Of a stretch of DNA of 36,450 nucleotides, positions 13,929 through 22,594 are shown piece after piece (the first letter of the stretch is position 1; each line of letters opens with the position of its first letter). Made by a program: the position numbers and the translations under genes. The notes beneath the pieces were generated by a model. The model did no database searches, was not told the origin of the DNA, and worked only from the letters and a program-made list of their open reading frames with translations. The stretch covers positions 1 to 36,450 of IMG/VR virus record IMGVR_UViG_3300017963_000507; one strand, written 5' to 3'. The DNA comes from a virus.

Positions 13929-14231
13929 ATGGCTGATGAATTTAATAAATCACTTGAAAAGGTGGTTAATGATAATCAGTATCGTGATAGGCCCTATTTT
14001 GTGTCTTATCATGAAAATGACGACAAGGTTAACAGTAAAATCATTCGTGGAAAATGGAATTCCTCTTATGAGCTTCCTGTTCGATGGGCAAGACAGATTG
14101 TCTTTGTTGTAGATAACAAAAAAGGCTTTAAAGAGTGGATTTGGACAGTAGACGACAATAAGAAAACATTCTTCAATGTCGAAGGTATTAAGAGGGCAAA
14201 AGAGCGAGGAGCTCTAACCCAAGTAAAATAG
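13929..14231 (+). CDS. Unidentified head-module protein (100 aa)
   Basis: ATG 13929 with AAGGAA upstream is preferred to the in-frame GTG at 13866. The protein has a charged helical N-terminus and then beta-rich, tryptophan-containing segments (PVRWARQIVFVVDNKKGFKEWIW). It lies between the portal and the scaffold; its role is unknown. Confidence 0.55.
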   Translation: MADEFNKSLEKVVNDNQYRDRPYFVSYHENDDKVNSKIIRGKWNSSYELPVRWARQIVFVVDNKKGFKEWIWTVDDNKKTFFNVEGIKRAKERGALTQVK

Positions 14232-14296
14232 TGTCGCCGACTTACGGGCGTGACACGGGAAAGCTGCCGCCGAGCATAACGGGCGAAAGGATAAAT

Positions 14297-14938
14297 ATGA
14301 CGGATACCGTGGCCGAGGAACAAGAAACTGCTGAAGAAGTTGTTGATGAGGTTCTTGAGCATGCTAATGCAGAAGAGAACCTCGAACAAGAAACACAGCA
14401 GGAAAAAGAAGAAAAGAAAGAGGAGTTTGTTCCAGTTTCTGCACAGATTGCCGAGAGAAGAAAACGGCAAGAAGCTGAAGAAAGGGCACGATGGCTTGAA
14501 CAGCAGATGTCCCAGATGCAACAGCAGAAAGAGCCAGAACCAGACAATAGCGATGATTTGCTAACGGTCGGTCAACAGGCTCAGGCTCTAAACGAATGGA
14601 AAAGATCTATTCTAGAAGAGTCATATATGGAGAACAATCCTGATATCGTTGAAAGAATAAAAACAGAATTGCCTGAGGTTTTAGAAAATCCAGGCAATAA
14701 GTGGCTTGCCGATTCCATTGCCCAAGCCCCAAATAGATTGCAACGAGCAGCGCAGGTATTAGAGATGTTTAAACCAAAGAAGCCGGTGGCAGCACCGCCA
14801 ATAGATCGTACTAATACGCCTAAATCGCCACAATCTATGGCAAAGACTAATAAACTATCAATAGCTGATAGGATTATGACAATGTCTGATCAGGAGCTTG
14901 ATGAATGGAGGGTTAGCCAAAAACGAAAAATCAGATAA
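14297..14938 (+). CDS. Capsid scaffolding protein
   Basis: A 213-residue acidic protein directly before the capsid gene. Residues 1-90 are Glu- and Gln-rich and helical with many charged heptads (ERRKRQEAEERARWLEQQ), residues 150-180 are Pro/Ala-rich, and the C-terminal 30 residues are a basic helix (MSDQELDEWRVSQKRKIR), the usual capsid-binding end of scaffolds. ATG 14297 with SD AAAGGA is used; the GTG at 14231 would only add a GC-rich hairpin region. Identity rests on composition and position. Confidence 0.7.
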   Translation: MTDTVAEEQETAEEVVDEVLEHANAEENLEQETQQEKEEKKEEFVPVSAQIAERRKRQEAEERARWLEQQMSQMQQQKEPEPDNSDDLLTVGQQAQALNEWKRSILEESYMENNPDIVERIKTELPEVLENPGNKWLADSIAQAPNRLQRAAQVLEMFKPKKPVAAPPIDRTNTPKSPQSMAKTNKLSIADRIMTMSDQELDEWRVSQKRKIR

Positions 14939-14950
14939 GGAGATTTTTTG

Positions 14951-15211
14951 ATGGGCGTAACAACAACCAGCACTTATGGGACAGTCGTTGACAAGTTTTT
15001 TCACCGACGACTCCTAAAAAGAGCGAAGCCTCGGTTTATTTTTAATAACTTTGGCCAAGTTCGTATGATGCCACAAAAAAATACAACACGACTAGCGTTT
15101 AGACGTCAAGAGAACCTTGATTCTGATCCTGTTGTATTAACTGAAGGGGTATCACCGGCTTTTGATCAAGTATATAACTTTGATGTTGAAGTTGAATTGC
15201 AGCAGTACGGT
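14951..15211 (+). CDS. Major capsid protein, exon 1
   Basis: The first 87 codons of the capsid gene, starting with ATG 14951 behind SD AAGGAG, not the TTG at 14948. The exon ends at TAC GGT, with U as last base. It encodes the N-arm and first part of an N4 gp56-type fold: VVDKFFHRRLLKRAKPRFIF, KNTTRLAFRRQENLD, GVSPAFDQVYNFDVEVELQQYG. Without splicing, translation stops four codons into the intron and gives a useless fragment. Confidence 0.85.
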
Positions 15212-15867
15212 ATCGCAGCATAACTTTGCCGTAGTAAAACCCTGAATAATTACTTGGGAAGCCTAATGGGAAACCTATGGTAACCAGAGGCAAGGGATTA
15301 ACAAGAACGAGAATTAAGATGTTTGAGCTGAAGATAAAAGGATTCACGAAGCGAGAGGAGTTCGGGAGAAATACGATTTCTCTTTTTGTCGATGGTCTGT
15401 CTAAATTTTATCATGATTTCAGCTTGTTCATTCTTGATTTTAAGGTGAGGAAGCAACATTTGACACAAGTCAATAATTCCAGCTTTTTCATAAACCCATT
15501 CATAACGAGTTTTCCATTTTTGGTGTTTTCTGCTATAAGTAAGACCGCCGAATGTTTTGGAAATCCACTCTATAAGAGGGTAATGGGTATTGACGACATA
15601 GACTCTAGCAACATATTTTCGGGAACGAGACTTATAGATATTGAAAGTCCCTTCGCCGTCAATTATGCCAGCAAGATACGCAATGTCGCTCGTTTGATGT
15701 TTGACATGAGTGGTATTAGTCATATGACTAAGTATACCAAAGATGTTGTTAATTGTCTAGCCGCAACGACTAAATTTTGGGGCAGCCGAGAGGCTGAAGC
15801 GATAGTCTGAACTTGCGGGAAACCGTAAGAGGGGAGGTCGAAGTACCGCCCCCGCCTAGGAAACTAG
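15212..15867 (+). mobile_element. Group I intron in the capsid gene (656 nt)
   Basis: The exon end UACGGU pairs with the guide GCCGUA at 15228-15233, giving the required U-G pair at the splice site. Near the 3' end are P7 strands GACUA and UAGUC around a P8 hairpin CAGCC-GAGA-GGCUG, then a P9 hairpin CUUGCGG-GAAA-CCGUAAG and a further stem GGGGaGGU/ACCgCCCC. The intron ends in G at 15867 (CUAG), and removal joins GGT to GTC in frame. Its interior is mostly a LAGLIDADG gene on the opposite strand. Confidence 0.88.
15298..15723 (-). CDS. LAGLIDADG homing endonuclease, antisense within the intron
   Basis: A 141-residue single-motif LAGLIDADG protein: YLAGIIDGEGTFNIY at 16-30 with catalytic Asp22, then GGLTYSRKHQKWKTRYEWVY, and PHLKIKNEQAEIMIKF, the usual substrate-binding and closing helices of this family. 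It would act as a homodimer that cuts intron-free capsid alleles. It is encoded on the strand opposite to the intron and all flanking late genes. No good SD precedes ATG 15723, and no clear leftward promoter was found. The rightward ORF over the same bases (15277-15810) is its shadow. Confidence 0.85.
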   Translation of the reverse strand: MTNTTHVKHQTSDIAYLAGIIDGEGTFNIYKSRSRKYVARVYVVNTHYPLIEWISKTFGGLTYSRKHQKWKTRYEWVYEKAGIIDLCQMLLPHLKIKNEQAEIMIKFRQTIDKKRNRISPELLSLRESFYLQLKHLNSRSC

Positions 15868-16566
15868 GTCATAAAAGTAACAGAGCTGAAAGTAGTTGCA
15901 TTAAGTGACAAAGTAATCATTGCTGTTGAGGATGATACAGCTGTTGAGACAGCTGACAACCTGAATCAAGCTATGTGGGGGATGCTCGACAAAGTTACTC
16001 GAGACACCCTAACGGCGACAGCATCTATAATCCAGTGTTCTAACGGTGTGAACGGAAACACCCCAACAGAGGTAACACAAGATGATGCAGAGCTTGCTTT
16101 GGATTATCTTTACCAGAATGATGCTGAGAAGATGGCTCCAGTTATTGAAGGTGTTAATCGATTTGGAACAGCTCCAATAGACGAGTCTTACTGGGTTCTT
16201 TCTGACACAGATATGAGGTCTGACTGGAAGGCTCTTGAGTCTTTCATTCCAACTAGCCAGTATCCGGGACAGACAGCTGTTCTTCAGGCTGAATTTGGTG
16301 CTATAGACGAGGCTCGTATAGTATTGTCGTCTCAAGGTGGAGTCGATACTACAACATCTCCGGCTACTTACCATAACCTATTTATCGGTTCTGGTTTCTA
16401 TGCCCATTCAGGCATTGATGAAGTGGCTGCTGAGATTATTATCAAGGAACTTGGTCAAGGAGAAGACTATCTTAACCAGCGCCAGACTATGGGTTTTAAA
16501 GCTTTCTTTGGAGCACTTATCCTAGATGACAACTTCGGCGTTAACCTACAAAGCACATTGGCATAA
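15868..16566 (+). CDS. Major capsid protein, exon 2 (N4 gp56 family)
   Basis: Exon 2 restores the frame (VIKVTELKVVALSDKV) and gives 232 residues, making a capsid protein of 319 residues in all. Family features: helix NLNQAMWGMLDKVTRDTLTA, then DAELALDYLYQNDAEKMAPV, the GVNRFGTAPIDESYWVLSDTDMRSDWK signature, and FGAIDEARIVLSS. This matches N4 gp56-type HK97-fold capsids. The next gene follows 11 bases later with a strong SD (AAGGAGG). Confidence 0.85.
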   Translation, partial: VIKVTELKVVALSDKVIIAVEDDTAVETADNLNQAMWGMLDKVTRDTLTATASIIQCSNGVNGNTPTEVTQDDAELALDYLYQNDAEKMAPVIEGVNRFGTAPIDESYWVLSDTDMRSDWKALESFIPTSQYPGQTAVLQAEFGAIDEARIVLSSQGGVDTTTSPATYHNLFIGSGFYAHSGIDEVAAEIIIKELGQGEDYLNQRQTMGFKAFFGALILDDNFGVNLQSTLA

Positions 16567-16577
16567 GGAGGTAAATA

Positions 16578-17279
16578 ATGTCTGATATATATCTAGGGCA
16601 AACAATGACAAAGAAGTACCGGCTTATTGCTGGTGCTACTGCTTATACCATTAGTGATGTTGGATTTCTTCCAGATCACATTGTGGTAACACGAATTGAT
16701 AGCGCATTTGGAACGGCGGCTAATATCTCTCGTTCTGAATTCTATCGAGACATGACCAATGCTGATGCATTGCAATTCAGAAGTGTTGCAGATAATGGTG
16801 TAACTGGGAATACCTCACTTGTTTTTGAGACAACGAATGGTATTACTATCACTACTAATGCGGCTGGTGTAACTACTTCTCGATCTGCGGTTGGTGCCAT
16901 TACAGGCGCTACAGCTGCAAATCCAGTTGTTATCACTGATGCTGCTCATGGCCTTAGTGATGGGGATATTATCCGCATTACTGGCGTGGTCGGAATGGTA
17001 GAATTAAATAATCGCAGATTTAGGGTGGCAGATAGCGCTACAAATACATTCTCTCTTCAGGATCCTGAAACAAGAGAAGCTATTGATGGTACTAACTATA
17101 CCGCTTATACATCTGGTGGACAATGGAACTTACTCAGTAGAGAAGATGCCGATAGGGACGTTTACGACGCAGTTACATATGATGTTACACTTGGAACAGC
17201 AGTTCTAACAAATGACATCGAACATGTGGTTGAGATGTTCAAGGCAGGTTCAGTCGAGGATCTGGGAGATATTGGTTGA
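16578..17279 (+). CDS. Virion protein with an E1-FCCH-like beta domain (233 aa)
   Basis: Residues 1-105 are a beta-rich head domain (DVGFLPDHIVVTRIDSAFG). Residues 106-185 form a small barrel: AITGATAANPVVITDAAHGLSDGDIIRITG, MVELNNRRFRV, TFSLQDPETREAIDGTNYTAYTSGGQW. This resembles the domain that automated annotation of phages calls ubiquitin-activating E1 FCCH, though no ubiquitin chemistry is implied. It recurs in the next gene and in the hub protein at 19549. Position after the capsid suggests a decoration or head-completion protein. Confidence 0.6.
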   Translation: MSDIYLGQTMTKKYRLIAGATAYTISDVGFLPDHIVVTRIDSAFGTAANISRSEFYRDMTNADALQFRSVADNGVTGNTSLVFETTNGITITTNAAGVTTSRSAVGAITGATAANPVVITDAAHGLSDGDIIRITGVVGMVELNNRRFRVADSATNTFSLQDPETREAIDGTNYTAYTSGGQWNLLSREDADRDVYDAVTYDVTLGTAVLTNDIEHVVEMFKAGSVEDLGDIG

Positions 17280-17332
17280 TGTTGATAATCAATGGTTTAT
17301 GATTAAGCCTTGGTAATAAAACGGTAACTATT

Positions 17333-17352
17333 GGCGGGGATTCGTCCCCGCC
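17333..17352. repeat. GC-rich hairpin with UUCG loop
   Basis: GGCGGGGA, TTCG, TCCCCGCC: a perfect 8-bp stem with a stable tetraloop, followed by ATTATGAG rather than a U-tract. It stands between the two FCCH-domain genes and may block exonucleases or slow polymerase after the highly expressed capsid genes. Confidence 0.6.
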
Positions 17353-17366
17353 ATTATGAGGTTAAC

Positions 17367-17672
17367 ATGTCTGGAGTAACAGAAATAAGAGGCGATATCA
17401 CGGGAGTCACGATAGCAAATCCTCCCGTCGTCACATCAGCTGCACATGGACTATCAGATGGCAATATTGTCCGGATAACACAGCTTGGTGGAACAGTAGA
17501 GTTAAACAATGGTAGATATCGGGTCAACAACACAACTACAGATACATTTGAACTTCAGGATCCAGATAACCATGAAGATATAGATGCAAGTGATTTTACC
17601 ACCTATACATCAGGTGGCCGGTGGAATCGCACAAATCGCGATGATGCCGACAGAGTTTTTTATGAAGCGTAA
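17367..17672 (+). CDS. Stand-alone E1-FCCH-like domain protein (101 aa)
   Basis: ATG 17367 with GAGG is the start; the open frame extends upstream only through the hairpin. The whole protein is one copy of the barrel domain of its upstream neighbour: NPPVVTSAAHGLSDGNIVRIT, TVELNNGRYRV, TFELQDPDN, FTTYTSGGRW, ending DDADRVFYEA like the neighbour's EDADRDVYDA. It arose by duplication of that C-terminal part. Confidence 0.65.
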   Translation: MSGVTEIRGDITGVTIANPPVVTSAAHGLSDGNIVRITQLGGTVELNNGRYRVNNTTTDTFELQDPDNHEDIDASDFTTYTSGGRWNRTNRDDADRVFYEA

Positions 17673-17768
17673 GCAGATGTGTTCCTTATGGAGATCGTTA
17701 AGGAAAAAAATTACTGAAATAACATAGAATTAGTTATAAATCACATTTAATAGAAAAAGGAGGCCATC

Positions 17769-18179
17769 ATGCCATTAACAGCCGAACAAAAAAGAAGAAA
17801 AAAGGTTTCTCAAGAGATGAAAAAGCTTCCACTGAAGACATTGGAAGACTACAAAGCATTTAACGAAAAAGCCAGGTCAATGGGTATGCCAGTAAAACCC
17901 GCTCCTGATGATTTGCACGAGCATATAAAAGTTAAATTCTTAAGGCGAGATGGTATGACCCATCCAGTATCTTTGAAGTTTAGAAATGAATTCATTGACT
18001 TTGAAAAGAAAGTCTATCATGGAAAAGTTTATGAATTACCAAAACTTGTAGTGAAACAATATCAAGAATTAGGTATACCTAAATATAGACAACATAAGAA
18101 TGCTGTAACTGGGGAGAGTGAGACGGTGTTTTCTCATAAAGATCCTAGGTTTGCATTCCAAATAGTTTTGGATGACTAA
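17769..18179 (+). CDS. Unidentified structural-module protein (136 aa)
   Basis: Start ATG at 17769 with SD AAGGAGG. A basic helical N-terminus (AEQKRRKKVSQEMKKLPLKT) is followed by a beta-rich part (HIKVKFLRRDGMTHPVSLKF and VFSHKDPRFAFQIVLDD). It overlaps the connector gene by one base. An inverted repeat TTCCTTA/TAAGGAA (17682-17705) lies in its leader. Possibly a head-completion protein. Confidence 0.6.
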   Translation: MPLTAEQKRRKKVSQEMKKLPLKTLEDYKAFNEKARSMGMPVKPAPDDLHEHIKVKFLRRDGMTHPVSLKFRNEFIDFEKKVYHGKVYELPKLVVKQYQELGIPKYRQHKNAVTGESETVFSHKDPRFAFQIVLDD

Positions 18180-18883
18180 TGGCGAATTTTACATTTTCAA
18201 GAGTTATAGAGATTATGCGTCGTGTAATAGCTCGGCGTAATCAAACGGATACTCTTAGTACCGATGTCGAGTTACTGAACTACATAGGCGAGTTTATGCG
18301 GGATCTAATGCCGCAGGAGACGAAGAATTTTGAGAACCTCGCAACTTATGAGTTTGATACGATTGCCGATACTGAGGAGTATGATTTCAATAGTGGTGAT
18401 GGAGCTGATATAAATGGGATAGTTTTCGAAAACATTGGTCCTATAGCCTATTGCGATGAACAGTTGATGAATTGGTATCAGGATCCATCAATTTTCTATG
18501 ATAAATGGGGATTCAATACAGACGTTACTACTGTGACAACTTCACAGCCGCAGGATGTTTTGTTCTATAACGATGCATTTGTTCTTAAAAATAGGCCAGA
18601 TGATACTTATCGTATCAGAATATTTGGTTATGCAAGAAATGCTGATTATACTACTGAGTCGACATCATCTACTATAGAGGCTGAAACAGCAAATGCAGGA
18701 ATTCCAGAAAACTACTGGGGCCGGTATGTGGCTTATGGAGCTTCATTGGATTACATGTATGATTTTGGTTATGATCCACAAAGAATCCAGGTTGTTGAGT
18801 TGAGATATAAGCACTATAAGAGTCTTATTCAATCAAGGACATTTAATCAGTTTATGCAAGAAACACCACTTCAGAGGTTTTAG
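18179..18883 (+). CDS. Head-tail connector or tail adaptor protein (234 aa)
   Basis: The N-terminal helices FSRVIEIMRRVIARRNQTDTL, VELLNYIGEFMRDLMPQE are typical of podovirus gp4-like adaptors that sit below the portal. The middle is beta-rich (YEFDTIADTEEYDF), and the C-terminal part is helical, with NYWGRYVAYGASLDYMYDF and RYKHYKSLIQSRTFNQFMQE. Neighbours fit: capsid before, hub protein after. The family is inferred from architecture. Confidence 0.6.
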   Translation: MANFTFSRVIEIMRRVIARRNQTDTLSTDVELLNYIGEFMRDLMPQETKNFENLATYEFDTIADTEEYDFNSGDGADINGIVFENIGPIAYCDEQLMNWYQDPSIFYDKWGFNTDVTTVTTSQPQDVLFYNDAFVLKNRPDDTYRIRIFGYARNADYTTESTSSTIEAETANAGIPENYWGRYVAYGASLDYMYDFGYDPQRIQVVELRYKHYKSLIQSRTFNQFMQETPLQRF

Positions 18884-18885
18884 AT

Positions 18886-19548
18886 ATGACATGGGATGCA
18901 AGCGTGCCAGATGGTACAAAAACGGCCAAAGATAATGGGCCTGGAATTAGGAATAACTGGAGTTATATCGAGACAGAGATACAAGATGACCATTATTTCG
19001 ACGAGAGCGCAACAAACGATGGTCATCACAAGAAAACAGAGATGCCTGTCGTTGAAGATAGTGGAATTGCTGTAGATTCGAATAAGGATCCTTCTGGTTT
19101 GTCTTCTGGAATGGTTGGAATGATTTACATGAGACAAAAAACAGCTACAGAATGTCCGTCAAAGCAAACAAATGAATCATACTATGCTTTAAAAGATGGT
19201 TCTACCATGCGTTATTCGCAATTAGGGATAAGGGCTATGGTTAATTTTAAAGGAAGGACGAGTAATGGTGCCTGTACTATAAACTATAGCCACAATGTGA
19301 CAAGTGTTTCTCGTACAGCTGAGGGTAAATATACAGTTACTTTTTCTGTTGGTCAGCCAACGTCATTTTATATACCAATGGGTTCAGCAATGAGAAGTTC
19401 AGGAAGTCCTTTGTTAATAGGTGTTCAGAGTGCTGCATCTTATTCAACTTCTGTAAATAGCAAATGGATAAAGATAACTACAACGTCTAGTGATAGTGGT
19501 TCAGAAAAAGATTGTGTGAATGCAATGATTGCATTTGTGGGTGGTTAA
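18886..19548 (+). CDS. Beta-rich virion protein, possibly head or tail fibre (220 aa)
   Basis: Start ATG at 18886, three bases after the adaptor stop. The first 60 residues carry a motif seen at the start of many phage fibres and decorations (WDASVPDGTKTAKDNGPGIRNNWSYIETEI, residues 2-31), a binding arm. The remainder is small-residue beta sheet ending in VNAMIAFVGG. The adhesive role is inferred from composition. Confidence 0.5.
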   Translation: MTWDASVPDGTKTAKDNGPGIRNNWSYIETEIQDDHYFDESATNDGHHKKTEMPVVEDSGIAVDSNKDPSGLSSGMVGMIYMRQKTATECPSKQTNESYYALKDGSTMRYSQLGIRAMVNFKGRTSNGACTINYSHNVTSVSRTAEGKYTVTFSVGQPTSFYIPMGSAMRSSGSPLLIGVQSAASYSTSVNSKWIKITTTSSDSGSEKDCVNAMIAFVGG

Positions 19549-21738
19549 ATGCAGGTACAAGAAATAACCAATTTTAGATCAGGTATAGACGTTTCATTGG
19601 AGCCTTTTCTGTCTCCAATAGATGCATTTTTGAACTTAACTAATGGATATGTTCATCGTGGTGTTTTGCGTTGTAGAAAAGGTTATTTACAATTTGCAAA
19701 TGGTGGTGTTGGTAATACAAAACTGACGACATCTAGGTTAGCACAACAGATAATTGATACTACAACATGGACATCTATAGCCAGCGCTACACAAACGATA
19801 AATATTGGTTCAGTATTAGCAAGGAATCCAATTACTATTAGTTTAACAGATGCTGTTCATGGTGCAAAATCTATTAACATATATTATAATTCCACGGATG
19901 GTACATCAACATTTATTGGAGATGTTGGTGTTGGTGGAACAATAAATTGGGAAACTGGTGCTATATCCGCTGTTTTTGATGTTGTGCTTACTGGTGGTGA
20001 TGCAATGACTGTCACCTATAGCCCTGATTATGAAGATACAGCTGTGCTTGGTATTCATGAATATAGAAAATCAGACGGAACGGTTGAGCTTATTGCTTGT
20101 GATCAGAATTATTTTTACAAATATGTATCTGGAAATAACCTTTTTCAACAGGTTCAATTTGCTGGGACGGCTTCTGCATTTTCTAACACAATAGATCAAC
20201 TATTTAGGTATTCAAATTGGCGAGCAATAGATGCAAGTGGTGGTGTTGGCAATGAGGTTTTCACAGATTTATTGATTTTTGTTGATAATAACAATGAACC
20301 AGCAGTTTATGATGGAACGGATATTCAGCTTCTGAGTGACCGAACAGAATATAGCGCACCACCACAAGGAACATTGAATAAGGCGCTTCATGTATTCCCA
20401 TATGGAGAGAGGTTGATTTTTCTTTCTCCAACAATAGACTCAAAAGCATATCCACAAGCTGTTTTATGGGCACCAATTAACGATCTTTCTGGAAGTGGAT
20501 TGGACTTTAGTGGGAATCAAAGCGGTATTCTTTCTGCAAACACAAATAGCATAATGAGTGCAGCTATGTTTCTTGGCGATACTCTTATTGTTTGGTTTGA
20601 AACGGATGTATTTGCCCTTGAATTAACTGATGACGCTTTTGCTCCATTTAGATGGACAAGGCTTGAACATGATAGAGGCTGTGAGGCCCCATATTCAGCT
20701 GTCGGATTCCTTGGAACGGCAAGGGCGCTGGGAAAGCTGGGAATTCTTGGTACAGACGGCAGGACTGTTGGTCGTTATGATAATAAAATTCCATTTTTTA
20801 CCAGAGATGATGTTGACCCAGATATTATTAAACAGGTTTATGGAATAGCTGATGAGACAGATAGCCAATATTGGATTGCTTATGGAGACGCTTTTACAGC
20901 ATCATCTGAAAATGACAGAATTCTAATAAATAATTCAGAAGAAAACAATTGGGCTATCTATGAAATTGATTTACATTCAGCAAATAAAACTGTAGTTGGG
21001 AAGGCTATTGCCTGGGATGATCTTAATGAACTTTGGGATGATGCGGTTCCTGTTTGGGATAAGTGGGGAATTCTTGACAATAAATATAAATTAGTTTTTG
21101 GCGATCACCATGGATTTATTTTTTATTATGGTGATGCTTTTGTTGATTCAGAGGTTAGAATTAGAGGAATAACTGCGGCAAATCCTGCTGTTATCACAAC
21201 TGAACCATGTCCATTTCAGGTTGGTGATAGTGTAATGTTGCTCAATGTTGATGGTATGACCGAAATTAATACAGATGATGATGTGGTTGGTATATATCCA
21301 ACGATAACGGCAATATCGTCTGACAGGAAGAGTGTTACACTAAACGTTGATAGTAGCAATTATACTGCTTATACAAGCGGAGGTTTGCTTAGAAAGAGGT
21401 ATGAATTTGAAGCTGAATTTGTTCCGTTTTCACCGGGTAGGTCTGATGGAAAGAAAACATATATTGGGCGAATGGATTTTTTGATTAAATCTGGAACGGG
21501 ATCTTATATTGTCGATTTTTATGACGACCGTAGAGATGATGATTGGACAGCCCCCATTTGGACTTATACTTTCGAAAGTGAAAATGATGATACAAAAAGA
21601 GATAGATGGTATAGCATTTACGTTGATCATGAGGCTGATTTTCATAGATTTAAAGTCACACAGAAAAAAATACTTGAAGAAGTATCAATAAAAAGTATTA
21701 GAATACATTATAAATTAGGTGGGGAGTCTAACGTATAA
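19549..21738 (+). CDS. Tail hub or DNA stabilisation protein (729 aa)
   Basis: A large beta-rich protein. The start ITNFRSGIDVSLEPFLSPIDAF-LNLTNGYVHRGVLRCRKGY has the typical opening of podovirus tail hub proteins (T7 gp12- or P22 gp10-like), followed by repeated blade-like segments with Trp and Asp (LIFVDNNNEPAVYDG, LLIWAPINDLSG-like, WTRLEHDRGCEAPYSAVGFLG). An E1-FCCH-like barrel is inserted at about 540-615 (ITAANPAVITTEPCPFQVGD). It should close the portal channel after packaging. It overlaps the next start by one base. Confidence 0.62.
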   Translation: MQVQEITNFRSGIDVSLEPFLSPIDAFLNLTNGYVHRGVLRCRKGYLQFANGGVGNTKLTTSRLAQQIIDTTTWTSIASATQTINIGSVLARNPITISLTDAVHGAKSINIYYNSTDGTSTFIGDVGVGGTINWETGAISAVFDVVLTGGDAMTVTYSPDYEDTAVLGIHEYRKSDGTVELIACDQNYFYKYVSGNNLFQQVQFAGTASAFSNTIDQLFRYSNWRAIDASGGVGNEVFTDLLIFVDNNNEPAVYDGTDIQLLSDRTEYSAPPQGTLNKALHVFPYGERLIFLSPTIDSKAYPQAVLWAPINDLSGSGLDFSGNQSGILSANTNSIMSAAMFLGDTLIVWFETDVFALELTDDAFAPFRWTRLEHDRGCEAPYSAVGFLGTARALGKLGILGTDGRTVGRYDNKIPFFTRDDVDPDIIKQVYGIADETDSQYWIAYGDAFTASSENDRILINNSEENNWAIYEIDLHSANKTVVGKAIAWDDLNELWDDAVPVWDKWGILDNKYKLVFGDHHGFIFYYGDAFVDSEVRIRGITAANPAVITTEPCPFQVGDSVMLLNVDGMTEINTDDDVVGIYPTITAISSDRKSVTLNVDSSNYTAYTSGGLLRKRYEFEAEFVPFSPGRSDGKKTYIGRMDFLIKSGTGSYIVDFYDDRRDDDWTAPIWTYTFESENDDTKRDRWYSIYVDHEADFHRFKVTQKKILEEVSIKSIRIHYKLGGESNV

Positions 21739-21995
21739 TGAGCAAGGTACCAAGAAGCTTTAGATTTGGCAAAAAGTTTGATGGGGATGCTGGTGATTTG
21801 CAAAACCAAATAGCAAAAAACTATGATGATCTTGCTAGAGCAGTAAATAGAAAACCACATATAGTTGTAACAGACAGGAATCCAGAAGTTGCAGATCGTG
21901 GTTTTGATATAGGAACAATGTGGTTTAAATACTCAGGACCAAATCTATGGATATTGAGTAGCAATAACCCTGTAACATGGACGGTGATATTATGA
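21738..21995 (+). CDS. Small tail-associated protein (85 aa)
   Basis: The start is in a TAATG overlap with the hub gene. The sequence ends with a motif common in short phage tail proteins (DIGTMWFKYSGPNLWILS). It overlaps the following gene as ATGA. Likely a small chaperone or adaptor for the hub; function unknown. Confidence 0.6.
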   Translation: MSKVPRSFRFGKKFDGDAGDLQNQIAKNYDDLARAVNRKPHIVVTDRNPEVADRGFDIGTMWFKYSGPNLWILSSNNPVTWTVIL

Positions 21996-22594
21996 CAGCT
22001 ATTTTGCCAGCAGTGGCCTCTGCCGCAACATCTGCAATTTTAGGAAGTGTTTTGTCTGGAAGTGGCACTAAAACAAAAAAACAAAAACCAGAAAAATTTC
22101 AGAGAGAAATAATTGATCAGCTTTTGGCTGGACTGCAGGGTGGTGGTCCATTTGCCGATTTGTTTTCAACAGACCCTCAAGCATTTAAAACATCTGTATC
22201 TGATCCTTTAATGCAGCAGTTCTCTGATATAACAGCACCTGGTATACAACAAAGATTTATTGCATCAGGACAACATCTTGGAACTCCAATTGAGACAGCT
22301 TTAAGTAGGGCTGGAACAGATGTCCAAAGCCAAATAAATCAACTATTCCTTCCGTTTTTGCAGGGTCAACAACAAAGATCTCTTTCTGGAATACAATCAC
22401 TGCTTGGGATTGGGGCTCCACAGGTGACAAGTTCACCAACGGCCCTTGGTGGTGCATTATCTGGGCTTGCCTCTTCAGGACAGGTTCCAAATATTATTTC
22501 TGGATTATTGGGTTCATTTGGGGTCGGATCTGGACAACCTCCACAAACAAATTTATTGTCTAATTTAACAGGAAGAGAGGGGTTTGCACAATGA
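21992..22594 (+). CDS. Internal virion or ejection protein A (200 aa)
   Basis: ATG 21992 overlaps the previous stop (ATGA), preferred to 21977. The N-terminus is a hydrophobic, Ala-rich helix (ILPAVASAATSAILGSVLSG) suited to membrane insertion. The rest is Gln/Leu/Gly-rich with SRAGTDVQSQINQLFLPFLQGQQQRS and a Gly-rich tail. Composition and its place after the hub match the small ejected proteins of podoviruses. Confidence 0.55.
   Translation: MTAILPAVASAATSAILGSVLSGSGTKTKKQKPEKFQREIIDQLLAGLQGGGPFADLFSTDPQAFKTSVSDPLMQQFSDITAPGIQQRFIASGQHLGTPIETALSRAGTDVQSQINQLFLPFLQGQQQRSLSGIQSLLGIGAPQVTSSPTALGGALSGLASSGQVPNIISGLLGSFGVGSGQPPQTNLLSNLTGREGFAQ

Noticed and set aside
14231-14296. GTG start and GC-rich hairpin before the scaffold gene as coding sequence
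   Set aside because: ATG 14297 has a good SD; the upstream part forms a GTGTC/GACAC stem and lacks scaffold-like composition.
15277-15810. Rightward 177-codon frame inside the capsid intron
   Set aside because: It is the complement of the LAGLIDADG gene plus intron core; its sequence shows no family features.
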